From positions 3,124 through 67,123 of the forward strand of contig CAKUPC010000004.1 of NCBI GenBank assembly GCA_934675095.1: DNA of 64,000 bases, given 5' to 3'. Positions within the stretch are counted from its first letter, which is position 1, and the number at the start of each line of letters is the position of its first letter. Shown here in pieces: positions 51,468 through 59,852 of the stretch. The notes beneath the pieces were generated by a model. It saw only the letters and a list, made by a program, of their open reading frames with translations, searched no databases and was not told the DNA's origin. The DNA comes from an uncultured Bacteroidales bacterium (GTDB lineage Bacteria; Bacteroidota; Bacteroidia; Bacteroidales; UBA932). The position numbers and the translations under genes were made by a program.

Positions 51468-53060
51468 TTAGGCTTCGACCCAGCCGTCAATGGTGCGGGT
51501 TTCTGACGAAAAGTTGATGCCGAGACGGATGATTTGCTTGCCACTGGCGAGAAACGGCTTTTCGTAGCCCTTTTCCTCTATTTGCTTGAGGGCGATTTCA
51601 GGAGACAAGTCGCGTTTGAGTTCAATGATATAGACATACTTGTCCGTGTCGAAGACTATGTCAATCCGGCCGTTTGAAGTGTGGTACTCGGTCTTGACAT
51701 AGAGTCCCATCATCTTGAGCATCACCGACATCGTGTTCTGGAAATAGAGTTCTAGGTCGCCCTGAATTTCGTAGTCATTGCCTGAGAGAAAGGCTGTGAA
51801 GCGGTTCATGAAAGACTCCACATCGCCACGCTCAATATCATCGACAAAATTATATACCGAAAATTCGCTGTTAACCAGAGCCGGGGCATAAAGCTGGCTC
51901 AACGAATTGAGGAATCCCGCCTTCACTTCTTCATTAGGATAGTCAAGACTGTAGGCATTGAAACGCCTGTCATAGCCGGTAATTGTCAGATAGCCTGCCT
52001 GATACATAAGGGTTATAGGGGCCGGACTCACATAGTTTGCTCCGGTGAGCGTTTCCTCAGACACCTTGTTCTTCGATATGTTGTCGAGGTTATATCGTCC
52101 CTGCTTGAGATAGCGGACAAGAAAAGTCGGAGTGCCTGTCTCGAACCAGTACATACGTAAACGGTTCGCCTTGAAAGTATTCAGCAGGCTGAACGGGTTA
52201 TAGACCCCGGAAGCATCCTCGCAGAAATGATAGCCGTCATACATCTTCTTCAGCTTTCCATAGCAATCCTCCCGGCTCATCCGGCAGGCTTTCGCAAGAA
52301 CGGTGACGCTCTCGTCAAAATATGACTTCAGCTCTGCCTCCGACACACCGCAGATGTCAGAGAAACTCAGGTCCATAGAAATGTCGTTCAGATTGTTCAG
52401 TCCGCTGAATATGCTCATCTTACCGAGCTTCGTCACACCCGTCAGGAACGCAAAGCGGATAAAATCATCCTTGCCCTTGATGACACTGTAGAAGCCCTGA
52501 AGTTCGCGACGGAACTGCTCCATCAGTTCCGGATTGTCTATGTTATCTATAATCGGCTTTTCATATTCGTCGATGAGAATGACGACCTTGTTGCCTGTCC
52601 TCTCGCAGGCGGCATCAATCACAGCACCGAATCTGGCTGCGGGTTCATCAAACTTATTCTCAATGCCATATCGGCTTTCCCAGGACATCAGGTGCTGGTG
52701 AAGTTTCTCCAAAAGATCTTCCGCAGACATATACCTGCTTCCCGTCAAATCCAGACGCAGAACAGGATATTCCACCCACTCTTTCTCAAGGCCGTCTATC
52801 GCCAGGCCATTGAAAAGTTCTTTCCTCCCGCTGAAATACGCCTCCATCGTGGAAATGAGAAGGCTCTTCCCGAACCTCCGAGGACGGTTCAGGAAATAAT
52901 ATTTCCCTGTAGAGGCAAGGCCATAAATCGCCGCAGTCTTGTCCACATAAACATATCCGCCTTCACGGATTTCCGAAAAACTCTGTATTCCAATAGGGTA
53001 CAACACATCAGTCCGTATTTTTACATGCCACTTTTCTGCGCTCGGCAGTCTAAAATTCAT
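51468..53060 (-). CDS. AAA-ATPase-like / PD-(D/E)XK nuclease family protein (DUF1703 type)
   Basis: 530-aa protein with an N-terminal AAA-ATPase-like domain (about 17-230) beginning YPIGIQSFSEIREGGYVYVDKT. It has Walker A-like RPRRFGKSLL and Walker B-like VVILIDEYEKPI. The C-terminal PD-(D/E)XK nuclease-like domain is at about 430-520 (GRIDIVFDTDKYVYIIELKRD). This family is highly expanded in Bacteroidales; its function is unknown, with defence or mobile-element roles suggested. The N-terminus is about 15 residues longer than most members, with no internal ATG. A minus-strand -7 box TAACTTTG lies at 53140-53147. Confidence 0.88.
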   Translation of the reverse strand: MNFRLPSAEKWHVKIRTDVLYPIGIQSFSEIREGGYVYVDKTAAIYGLASTGKYYFLNRPRRFGKSLLISTMEAYFSGRKELFNGLAIDGLEKEWVEYPVLRLDLTGSRYMSAEDLLEKLHQHLMSWESRYGIENKFDEPAARFGAVIDAACERTGNKVVILIDEYEKPIIDNIDNPELMEQFRRELQGFYSVIKGKDDFIRFAFLTGVTKLGKMSIFSGLNNLNDISMDLSFSDICGVSEAELKSYFDESVTVLAKACRMSREDCYGKLKKMYDGYHFCEDASGVYNPFSLLNTFKANRLRMYWFETGTPTFLVRYLKQGRYNLDNISKNKVSEETLTGANYVSPAPITLMYQAGYLTITGYDRRFNAYSLDYPNEEVKAGFLNSLSQLYAPALVNSEFSVYNFVDDIERGDVESFMNRFTAFLSGNDYEIQGDLELYFQNTMSVMLKMMGLYVKTEYHTSNGRIDIVFDTDKYVYIIELKRDLSPEIALKQIEEKGYEKPFLASGKQIIRLGINFSSETRTIDGWVEA

Positions 53061-53139
53061 TTGGACTGCTCTCGCTTATCGAAATTATTTTGCCGATTCA
53101 TTAACAGGCGACCTCAAGGCAGAGACCGCATAAACCTTG

Positions 53140-53147
53140 CAAAGTTA
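53140..53147 (-). promoter_or_regulatory. -7 box for the DUF1703-type ATPase/nuclease gene
   Basis: Minus-strand TAACTTTG, about 80 bp before the ATG at 53060. No consensus -33 at the right distance. Confidence 0.4.
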
Positions 53148-53244
53148 ATAAACTTTTTCTCACATTTATTTTTATGCGACAGCCATTTCGGCGTTTTCGC
53201 AAGCTTGTCGATTAAGCCATTAGGGAGTTCATGTGTCAAAGGTA

Positions 53245-53275
53245 GTTGCATTTTGAATTATTATAACTATCTTTG
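53245..53275 (+). promoter_or_regulatory. Promoter directly abutting the beta-helix lipoprotein ATG (leaderless?)
   Basis: GTTG at 53245-53248, 19-bp spacer, TATCTTTG at 53268-53275. With the usual 4-7 bp to the transcript start, transcription begins at 53279-53282. The A of the ATG is at 53279, so the message may be leaderless. Confidence 0.6.
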
Positions 53276-53278
53276 GGA

Positions 53279-54931
53279 ATGGAGCGATTTTACTACATTA
53301 CGATGCTGCTGATGCTCTCCGCCTGCAGCGGCAACTGGATTACGGTCACGGACGACCCGGTTACTGACGACCCCGAAGACGAGGGCGGAATCACCGTCGT
53401 TGACGGAACAATCAGCATAGTCTATTCCTCAGGCGGGGCGACGGTCACAGGGGACGAACTGGGAATCGTGAGCGTCGAGGGGAACGACGTCACGGTCATA
53501 AACACCTCGGAGAACTGCATCACCTACGAACTCAGCGGAACGGCGTCAGACGGCTTCTTCAAACTGCACAGCGACGCGAAGCAGGTCATCAGCCTCAAGG
53601 GACTGAACCTCACCAATCCTGACGGGGCGGCAATCAACAACCAGAGCCACAAATACACTTCCGTCATCGTCAGCGGGACGAACACCCTCGCGGACGGCAG
53701 CGTCAATTCTTCAGGCGACTACAACGACGAAAGCTCCGACGAGGACATGAAGGCGGCCTTTTTCAGCGAGGGCCAGCTCATCTTCAGCGGCGACGGAAGC
53801 CTCACGGTGACGGCAGTCGGCAAGGCGGGCATCACAAGCGACGACTACATCAGAATTACGGAAAACCCTACAGTCTCGGTTTCATCAAAGGCCGGGCACG
53901 GAATCCGGGGCAAGGAGAAAGTCGTGATTGAGGGCGGTACAACAGCGGTCACAGTGGCAGGAACCGGAAAGAAAGGCATAAGCACCGACGGGAATTTCTG
54001 TCAGTCAGCCGGAAGCGTGAGCATCATTTCGTCAAGCCCGGCGGGAACGGTTGATAACGAGCTCACCGGAGCGGCCGGAATCAAGGCGGACACGGCGTTC
54101 TCAATTGAAGGAGGAACTCTCGAAGTCACCGTCAGCGGAACCGGTGCGAAGGGCATAAGCTGCGACGGGGACGGGCACTTCAACGGAGGCGCCGTCAAAG
54201 TCACGGCCACGGGCTCGAACTATGGCAGCGGTGGGAGTCAGCGTCCGGGATGGGGCTGGTCATCGGACTCGAACTCGAAAGCCGCAAAGGGCATCAAGTT
54301 CGAGGGCAGCCTCTACTTTGACGGAGCCGATGTCACGGCATCCGCAGCCTCACACGAGGCGATTGAAGCGAAGGGCACAATCAGCATTTCCGCAGGCAAC
54401 ATCAGCGCAACTTCGAGCGACGACGCGATAAACTCAGGTTCGGACATGACCATAACCGGCGGAAATGTCTATGCTTTCTCTTCCGGAAACGACGGACTTG
54501 ATGCGAACGGAAATATGTATATCAAAGGAGGTTACATCTACGCGGTCGGCTCGGGCAGCCCGGAGGTGGCGCTTGACGCGAACACCGAGGGAGGTTACAA
54601 GCTCTACATCAGCGGAGGTTCCCTCATGGCGTTCGGAGGCATAGAGTCCGGGGCAAGCATCACGCAGGCGGTGGTGAATGTCACAAGCTGGACGGCGAAT
54701 GCCTCCTACACCCTCTGCAACGGGGGCACCGTCCTGCTTGAGTTCACGGCACCGGCAAAGGGAGGAAACGGCATTGTCCTCTCGCATCCCGACCTCGTGA
54801 GCGGCAGCAGCTACACTCTCAAAACAGGATCGTCAAGTTCGACTGTCACGGCATCAATGTCTTCGTCCGGAAGCACTGGCGGCCCGGGAGGCGGTGGATT
54901 TCCTGGCGGCGGTGGTCACGGATGGCATTAG
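53279..54931 (+). CDS. Cthe_2159-type beta-helix carbohydrate-binding lipoprotein
   Basis: 550-aa lipoprotein (MERFYYITMLLMLSAC, Cys16) built of right-handed parallel beta-helix turns. They contain repeated blocks such as GDGSLTVTAVGKAGITSDDYIRI, GKKGISTDGNF, GTGAKGISCDGDG and SSDDAINSGSDMTITGGNVYA. This is the Cthe_2159 type, known to bind cellulose or polygalacturonate. The tail is Gly/Pro-rich (GGPGGGG). It heads a run of genes for a small secreted protein, VTC polyphosphate polymerase, DUF4956 and DUF2490 proteins, a recurrent bacterial association. A role in the envelope is likely; direct sugar binding is inferred. The predicted promoter leaves no room for a 5' leader. Confidence 0.82.
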   Translation: MERFYYITMLLMLSACSGNWITVTDDPVTDDPEDEGGITVVDGTISIVYSSGGATVTGDELGIVSVEGNDVTVINTSENCITYELSGTASDGFFKLHSDAKQVISLKGLNLTNPDGAAINNQSHKYTSVIVSGTNTLADGSVNSSGDYNDESSDEDMKAAFFSEGQLIFSGDGSLTVTAVGKAGITSDDYIRITENPTVSVSSKAGHGIRGKEKVVIEGGTTAVTVAGTGKKGISTDGNFCQSAGSVSIISSSPAGTVDNELTGAAGIKADTAFSIEGGTLEVTVSGTGAKGISCDGDGHFNGGAVKVTATGSNYGSGGSQRPGWGWSSDSNSKAAKGIKFEGSLYFDGADVTASAASHEAIEAKGTISISAGNISATSSDDAINSGSDMTITGGNVYAFSSGNDGLDANGNMYIKGGYIYAVGSGSPEVALDANTEGGYKLYISGGSLMAFGGIESGASITQAVVNVTSWTANASYTLCNGGTVLLEFTAPAKGGNGIVLSHPDLVSGSSYTLKTGSSSSTVTASMSSSGSTGGPGGGGFPGGGGHGWH

Positions 54932-54949
54932 TATTTAACATACAACTAT

Positions 54950-55363
54950 ATGAAACGGAATTTTTTACTCGCAACACTCATTTTCGCGGCATTCGGCATT
55001 TCGCTGACGGCGCAGGAAACGACGAAACCGTCGAAAAGCAATATGACCGTAAAGGAATGGAAGGTCGATGCGGCGACGAACCAGAAAGTCCTCGATCATG
55101 TGACGATTTACAACGAAAACGGAAGGAAAGTCGAGGAAATCGAGTACGACAGCAAGGGAATAAAATGGAGGAAAAAATATGAAATCGGCCCGAACGGGAA
55201 AATTGTCCGCGAACTCGTCTATAACGGCGCGAACAAGCTCGACAATGTGAGGAAATTCGAATTCGACGAGTTCGGACGCAAGAAAACGGAATATGTCTAT
55301 GACGCGAAAGGAAGGCTCAAGCGATACAAGGTCTATGAATATATCCCCGGAGAAGGCAAGTGA
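54950..55363 (+). CDS. Small secreted YD-like repeat protein
   Basis: 137-aa secreted protein (signal MKRNFLLATLIFAAFGISLTAQ). The mature part has short beta-hairpin repeats with the pattern Y-x-x-x-G-(K/R)-(K/I) seen in toxin-like YD/RHS repeats (YNENGRKVEE, YDSKGIKWRKK, GPNGKIVRE, FDEFGRKKTE, YDAKGRLKR). Such short proteins are common in Bacteroidetes and have no assigned function. It is more AT-rich and Lys-rich than its neighbours. It lies 18 bp after the beta-helix gene and 19 bp before the VTC gene, in one operon. Confidence 0.75.
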   Translation: MKRNFLLATLIFAAFGISLTAQETTKPSKSNMTVKEWKVDAATNQKVLDHVTIYNENGRKVEEIEYDSKGIKWRKKYEIGPNGKIVRELVYNGANKLDNVRKFEFDEFGRKKTEYVYDAKGRLKRYKVYEYIPGEGK

Positions 55364-55382
55364 CACAACTCCGGTCAAGAGT

Positions 55383-56231
55383 ATGACCACCGTCGCAGCA
55401 GACGGCATCGTTCATGGCAGTCCATCTGGCCTCGGAGAGCTGCTTTCCGCCTTCGCGCCCATCACGCTTGAGGAGATGGACTCAATCAGGCTGATGAACC
55501 GCATTGACAGCAAGTATCTCACTGACACTCAGGAGCTCAAGGCATTGCTTGAAGATGCAGCCGCACGGGGGTATCGAGTCTTTGAACAGGGCGGCGAAAG
55601 GCTGCACGGCTACGACAGCATCTACTTCGACACCCCGGCGCTCCGTATGTTCACTGAGCACCGGCGCGGAAAGGCGGTGAGACAGAAAGTGCGGACACGG
55701 GAATATGTCGAATCGGGACTATGCTTTCTCGAAGTAAAGCGCAAGAACAACCACGGGAGGACAAAAAAGAAGCGTACAGCAATTCCTCCCGCGCTCTTTG
55801 AAGATTTTCGCGGCAATGAAGAGGTCTGCTCATGGCTGGCGGGACATTCGGACTATGATGCGATGTCCATTTCCCCGTCCCTTGAGACCTCGTTCAGCCG
55901 CATCACCTTGGTGAACAGCGGTTTGAGCGAACGTCTGACCATAGACGTCGCGGTCTCGTTCCGCAATCTCAGGACAGGGACGGTCTCGGACATCGGAGAG
56001 GCTGTCATCATCGAGCTGAAGCAGGACGGACGGCTACGCAGCGAGATGCAGGACATCCTGCTGCGATACAGGGTGAAGCCGGTGAGGGTCAGCAAATACT
56101 GCATAGGCATCGTCTCGACGAACTCCGGCGTGCATCCGGGACGGTTCAAGCAAAAAATGAGAACAATAGAGAAAATTAACAAAAACTTTTATTTAAGATG
56201 TTACAAACCTGTTATACTGCAGCCGCTTTAG
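55383..56231 (+). CDS. VTC-domain polyphosphate polymerase-like protein
   Basis: 282-aa protein of the VTC/CYTH-like tunnel fold, which in yeast Vtc4 makes polyphosphate from ATP. Basic and acidic tunnel residues are visible: MNRIDSKYLTD (Arg40, Lys44), YDSIYFDT, KAVRQKVRTREY, FLEVKRKNNHGRTKKKR, VIIELKQD and SKYCIGI. ATG 55383 is just after the previous stop; the frame is open from 55293 inside that gene. It overlaps the DUF4956 membrane protein by 34 bp, so the pair probably forms a membrane-bound polymerase analogous to VTC domains fused to membrane helices in eukaryotes. Confidence 0.85.
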   Translation: MTTVAADGIVHGSPSGLGELLSAFAPITLEEMDSIRLMNRIDSKYLTDTQELKALLEDAAARGYRVFEQGGERLHGYDSIYFDTPALRMFTEHRRGKAVRQKVRTREYVESGLCFLEVKRKNNHGRTKKKRTAIPPALFEDFRGNEEVCSWLAGHSDYDAMSISPSLETSFSRITLVNSGLSERLTIDVAVSFRNLRTGTVSDIGEAVIIELKQDGRLRSEMQDILLRYRVKPVRVSKYCIGIVSTNSGVHPGRFKQKMRTIEKINKNFYLRCYKPVILQPL

Positions 56232-56965
56232 ACGAGAGCGAGCTCCTTCAGACGCTCGTGGAACCGACGATGACGACGACACAGAGCCTCGGAGAACTCG
56301 CCCTGAGGTTCTTCCTCAACCTGCTCGTCTGCTGGACTCTCGTGCATTTCTTCTACTACCCGAAAAGCCGCCGCAAGGACTATGTGTTCACGTTCCTGAC
56401 CTTCTCCTCGGCGATGCTCCTGCTGCTCTACGCAATGGGCAGGGTTGATGTGGGAGTGGGGCTCACCCTCGGCCTCTTCGCGATTTTCGGAGTCATCCGC
56501 TACCGCACGGAGACAGTTCCTATTCGCGAGATGACCTACCTGTTCATCATCATAGCCCTCTCCGCCGTCAACGGACTCACCCCTCTTTTCAGAATGGTCG
56601 GAATGGGCGAAGCGACTGCGCACTACACCCTCGGCTGGGGCGACCTCGCGGTTGCAGTTTCGGCCAACGCGCTGTCCGTCATCCTGATATGGGTTCTTGA
56701 AAGCAGCCGCAGCCTGCGTCGGAGCGCGTCCAAAGTCATTCTCTACGACCGCATCGACCTCATCGTCCCCGAACGCCGCGACGAACTTTTCGCCGACATC
56801 CATCAGCGCTGCGGCATAGTCCCGACCGACGTCGAAATCGGAAACATTGACTTTCTGAAGGATTCCGCATATATAAAGATATATTACGAAACGGACGGAA
56901 AATCGGCATCGACGATGGACGGGGTCGTCAGGCGCAAGCAGTTCGTTGAGAATCAGACCTTTTGA
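56198..56965 (+). CDS. DUF4956 integral membrane protein
   Basis: 255-aa inner-membrane protein with about five hydrophobic segments between residues 30 and 170 (LRFFLNLLVCWTLVHFFYY; FLTFSSAMLLLLYAM; GLTLGLFAIFGVIRYR; TYLFIIIALSAV; ANALSVILIWVL), then a soluble C-terminal domain (about 180-255). The GVIRYRTETVPIREMTYLF segment is the family signature. It is almost always found beside VTC or CotH-type genes. It probably anchors the VTC enzyme or conducts its product; that is inference. A second possible start is ATG 56270. Confidence 0.85.
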   Translation: MLQTCYTAAALDESELLQTLVEPTMTTTQSLGELALRFFLNLLVCWTLVHFFYYPKSRRKDYVFTFLTFSSAMLLLLYAMGRVDVGVGLTLGLFAIFGVIRYRTETVPIREMTYLFIIIALSAVNGLTPLFRMVGMGEATAHYTLGWGDLAVAVSANALSVILIWVLESSRSLRRSASKVILYDRIDLIVPERRDELFADIHQRCGIVPTDVEIGNIDFLKDSAYIKIYYETDGKSASTMDGVVRRKQFVENQTF

Positions 56966-57079
56966 GGAATCTCCGGGAAAAATGACCCGGGGCGCATAAC
57001 ATTTCACAATCATAATCGTCTTATACATTGCCTGCGGCTCGTGCGCAAACGGCCGGGCACGACACATATAAACAAAAGA

Positions 57080-57892
57080 ATGATGAAAACGACGGAAAAA
57101 ATCTTCAAGGCGGCAGCAGCTGCCGTCCTTGCATTGTCGGCGGCATGGCTGACAAAAATTGACGCTTCCGCCCAGAATGCTGGAGTCAGCGTGAGAACAT
57201 CTGCGGAAGTGGACTGGAAAGTGCGTAAGGGACTCCATCTCAGTGCCGGATATGAACTCAGGACAAAAAACTCGCTCTCAGGAGTAGAACGGCATCAGGC
57301 CTCCGTCGGAATCGAATACAAGGTCTGCAACTATTTCAAGGTCGGCGGCGAATACATCTTCATCGGTCACTTCAATTCCGCGGACACCTTCAAGCCACGT
57401 CACCGCTTCTCCCTTAACCTGACCGGCCAGTACGACGCCGGAAACTGGAAGTTTTCCCTCCGCGAGAAACTTCAGCTCACGCACCACGCCTACGACCTCA
57501 ACGAGTTTCAGGACACGCCGAACGCGCTCCAGCTGAAATCTCGCTTTACAGTGAAGTATCAGGGATTCAGGCACATAGAACCTTTCATCTATGTCGAGCT
57601 GCGCAACATCTTCAACGCCCCGAAATGCTCGGCGACATGGAGTGAAACCTCGGCGGCCTACACGACCTACAAGTTCCTCGGCTACAGCCACGCCTACCTC
57701 AACCGAGTCCGCACCGCCGCCGGCTTCGACTGGAACATCACGCGGGCGCACAGCATCGAGTTCACGCTGATGTACAACTGGGTTCATTCCCTCGAAATCG
57801 ACACGAATAAGGAAGGGACGGTACTCAAGAGCCTCTACTGGAAGACAAAGCACGAGTTCCCCCTCTGCGTCGGCTACAAGTTCTCGTTCTAA
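57080..57892 (+). CDS. DUF2490 outer-membrane beta-barrel protein
   Basis: 270-aa protein with a signal peptide (to about residue 32, DASAQ) and a beta-barrel pattern of alternating strands (VRTSAEVDWKVRKGLHLSAGYELR, HRFSLNLTGQYDAGNWKFSLREKLQ). The last residues, GYKFSF, are typical of an outer-membrane barrel. It matches DUF2490 in length and strand pattern. The start at ATG 57080 gives a normal signal; the frame runs 13 codons upstream. It is the last gene of the VTC module. Function unknown. Confidence 0.8.
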   Translation: MMKTTEKIFKAAAAAVLALSAAWLTKIDASAQNAGVSVRTSAEVDWKVRKGLHLSAGYELRTKNSLSGVERHQASVGIEYKVCNYFKVGGEYIFIGHFNSADTFKPRHRFSLNLTGQYDAGNWKFSLREKLQLTHHAYDLNEFQDTPNALQLKSRFTVKYQGFRHIEPFIYVELRNIFNAPKCSATWSETSAAYTTYKFLGYSHAYLNRVRTAAGFDWNITRAHSIEFTLMYNWVHSLEIDTNKEGTVLKSLYWKTKHEFPLCVGYKFSF

Positions 57893-57893
57893 A

Positions 57894-57959
57894 TCCACAT
57901 TTCACCGAAAAATTTTCCACATTTCACCGAAAAATTTTCCACATTTCACCGAATTTCAG
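57894..57959 (+). repeat. 22-bp tandem repeats upstream of the DUF4143 ATPase gene
   Basis: Three consecutive 22-bp units starting TCCACATTTCACCGAA at 57894, 57916 and 57938; the third diverges in its last bases. Each contains the small inverted repeat TTTC-ACC-GAAA. They end 9 bp before the -33 box of the promoter at 57968-57999. This placement and the two-turn period suggest regulator binding. Confidence 0.75.
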
Positions 57960-57967
57960 AACAACTA

Positions 57968-57999
57968 CTTGATTATCAAAATATTTATCCCCATCTTTG
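57968..57999 (+). promoter_or_regulatory. Promoter of the DUF4143 ATPase gene
   Basis: CTTG at 57968-57971, 20-bp spacer, CATCTTTG at 57992-57999 (one mismatch to TAnnTTTG). The transcript starts near 58003, about 24 nt before the ATG. Confidence 0.6.
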
Positions 58000-58026
58000 T
58001 CCGATACAAAAAAAAATTAGACATAG

Positions 58027-59319
58027 ATGGGGACTTTTGAATACAAGAAGCGGATTGCAGATGCACTGCTTGAGAAAAAACTCCACTCCACGGGAGCTGT
58101 CGTCATTGAAGGACCCAAATGGTGCGGAAAGACAACAAGCGCCGAGCAGATGGCCCAAAGCGTGAACTATGTTTCCGACCCGGCAAATTATGCAAGAAAT
58201 CTCATCTTGGCGGACATGGATATCAATTCATTGCTTGATGGGGAAAAGCCACGATTGCTTGACGAATGGCAGGCAATCCCACAGCTTTGGGACGCGGTCC
58301 GATATTCAATCGACAGAAGCAAGCAAGTCGGGCAGTTCATACTCACGGGTTCAGCCGTCCCGCTGAGCGGTGATGAAAAGGCGAAAATCCACCACACGGG
58401 AACAGGAAGAATCTCCAGAATCCGGATGAGGCCCATGTCCCTCTTTGAATCCGGGGATTCTAACGGAGCAATCAGTCTCTCCGCTCTTTTCGACAATGCA
58501 TCGACTGGGATATTGGCAGAATGCGCTCTGAAGATAGAGGACATATCATTCCTGATTTGCCGAGGAGGATGGCCCATCGCGACAAGCCTCAGGCAAGAGT
58601 ATGCTCTCGAAACAGCCCGTGCCTATTACGATGCCGTCACAGAAACGGACATTTCCTCTGTAGATGGCATCAACAGGAGTCCGTCCAGAACTAAAAGGCT
58701 AATGAGGTCTCTTGCGCGGCATCAGGGGACACAGGTGCCAATTGTGGGAATCAAGAACGACATGGCGGCCAATGATACGGACAGTCTTGACGAGGGAACG
58801 GTATCTTCCTATCTCGAAGTCCTCAAAAAGATTTTTGTAATTGAGGATATGGAAGCATGGAATCCCAATCTCCGCTCAAAGGCGGCAATCCGGACAAGCG
58901 ACACACGCTATTTTGTGGATCCGTCCATTGCATCCGCCGCCCTGGGGCTCGGGCCGGCCGACCTGAAAAATGACCTCAACACTCTGGGGCTGCTCTTTGA
59001 AACGATGGCGGCAAGGGATCTTCGCGTCTATGCGGATGCCTTGGACGGCAACGTCTTCCACTACCGCGACAGCAACGGTCTCGAATGCGATGCCGTGATT
59101 CACCTCCGTAACGGCAGGTATGCCCTCGTGGAAATGAAGCTCGGCGGTCAGAAACTAATCGACGAAGGAGCGGAATCATTAAACTGCCTTGAAACAAGAA
59201 TCGACACGGACAAAATGCACGCCCCATCATTCAAGATGGTCCTGACAGCCGTAGGAAACATGGCCTACAAACGCAGCGACGGCGTTTATGTCGTCCCGAT
59301 AGGCTGCCTGCGACCGTAA
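58027..59319 (+). CDS. AAA_14/DUF4143 ATP-binding protein
   Basis: 430-aa P-loop ATPase. Walker A is at about 29-38 (EGPKWCGKTTSAEQMA); Walker B-like RLLDEWQ is at about 76-82; an ILTGSA sensor segment follows at about 104. The DUF4143 region spans about 210-360, with a C-terminal nuclease-like motif ECDAVIHLRNGRYALVEMKLGG (about 355-380). This family is very common in Bacteroidales. Its function is not established; roles in defence or toxin-antitoxin-like control are proposed. It is intact here, whereas two relatives in this window (41445 and 59329) are fragments. Its 5' flank carries 22-bp tandem repeats. Confidence 0.88.
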   Translation: MGTFEYKKRIADALLEKKLHSTGAVVIEGPKWCGKTTSAEQMAQSVNYVSDPANYARNLILADMDINSLLDGEKPRLLDEWQAIPQLWDAVRYSIDRSKQVGQFILTGSAVPLSGDEKAKIHHTGTGRISRIRMRPMSLFESGDSNGAISLSALFDNASTGILAECALKIEDISFLICRGGWPIATSLRQEYALETARAYYDAVTETDISSVDGINRSPSRTKRLMRSLARHQGTQVPIVGIKNDMAANDTDSLDEGTVSSYLEVLKKIFVIEDMEAWNPNLRSKAAIRTSDTRYFVDPSIASAALGLGPADLKNDLNTLGLLFETMAARDLRVYADALDGNVFHYRDSNGLECDAVIHLRNGRYALVEMKLGGQKLIDEGAESLNCLETRIDTDKMHAPSFKMVLTAVGNMAYKRSDGVYVVPIGCLRP

Positions 59320-59328
59320 TGATGATTT

Positions 59329-59697
59329 TCATAGTAGCGCCGTCAACAGCCACTTCCATGCGGGGACAACCCTTATCGTCTTCCCCTCATTTACCATTTC
59401 CGAAGGCTCGCCGTTCGTGACTATCGTCAGATTATCACACCCTGTCACTTCTGATGCCTCCACAAGACCGGCGACCTCGCGACTTCGTGTTTCCGGAGAA
59501 GACATGTCCCAGCACACCTGAATCAGTTCCGACACCGTATCTTCACGCTGCAGGACAAAGTCGCATTCTGTCTTCCCAAGATAATATGACACTCTTTCAA
59601 ACGGCCGCATCGTCCTTTTCAGATGCAATAACAATGTTTCCCCCAAAACAGGAGACTTTTTAGAAATATTTCCTGTTTTTGGGGAAACATTCATCAT
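59329..59697 (-). pseudogene. C-terminal fragment of another DUF4143-type ATPase
   Basis: About 95 codons match the C-terminal part of DUF4143-type ATPases (LHLKRTMRPFERVSYYLGKTECDFVLQ, DNLTIVTNGEP, KTIRVVPAWKWLL). The ATPase core is missing. The first 20 codons lie in a large inverted repeat (59634-59690) and look unrelated, so the frame probably does not start a real protein. Convergent with the intact DUF4143 gene. Confidence 0.7.
59634..59690. repeat. Inverted repeat with 20-bp arms
   Basis: The arms at 59634-59653 and 59671-59690 contain TTTCCCCCAAAACAGGA and its near complement, two mismatches, with a 17-bp AT-rich centre. It lies at the broken 5' end of the DUF4143 fragment and may mark the deletion or an old operator. 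Confidence 0.7.
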
Positions 59698-59799
59698 TTG
59701 TCATGCGTCCTTCACGCCATTTAACATTTCGCGAGAGGCATTACGATATATGACCTCCGCTAATAAAGACACCCGAATGCCATAGAGGAATTTTATACG

Positions 59800-59852
59800 T
59801 TGTTTATTCCAATAAACAAATATCAACAAAATCTGTTTATTAAGATAAACAA
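59800..59852. promoter_or_regulatory. Two palindromic operator-like sites, 33-bp spacing
   Basis: TTGTTTATTCCAATAAACAA (59800-59819, a near-perfect palindrome) and CTGTTTATTAAGATAAACAA (59833-59852). Centre-to-centre distance is exactly 33 bp, the same as in the unrelated array at 7594-7682. They lie just past the Fic gene stop and upstream of the DUF4143 fragment. Confidence 0.65.

Noticed and set aside
57894..57959. CRISPR-like tandem repeats
   Set aside because: The 22-bp units are directly adjacent with no spacers, and there are no cas genes; better explained as a regulatory repeat.
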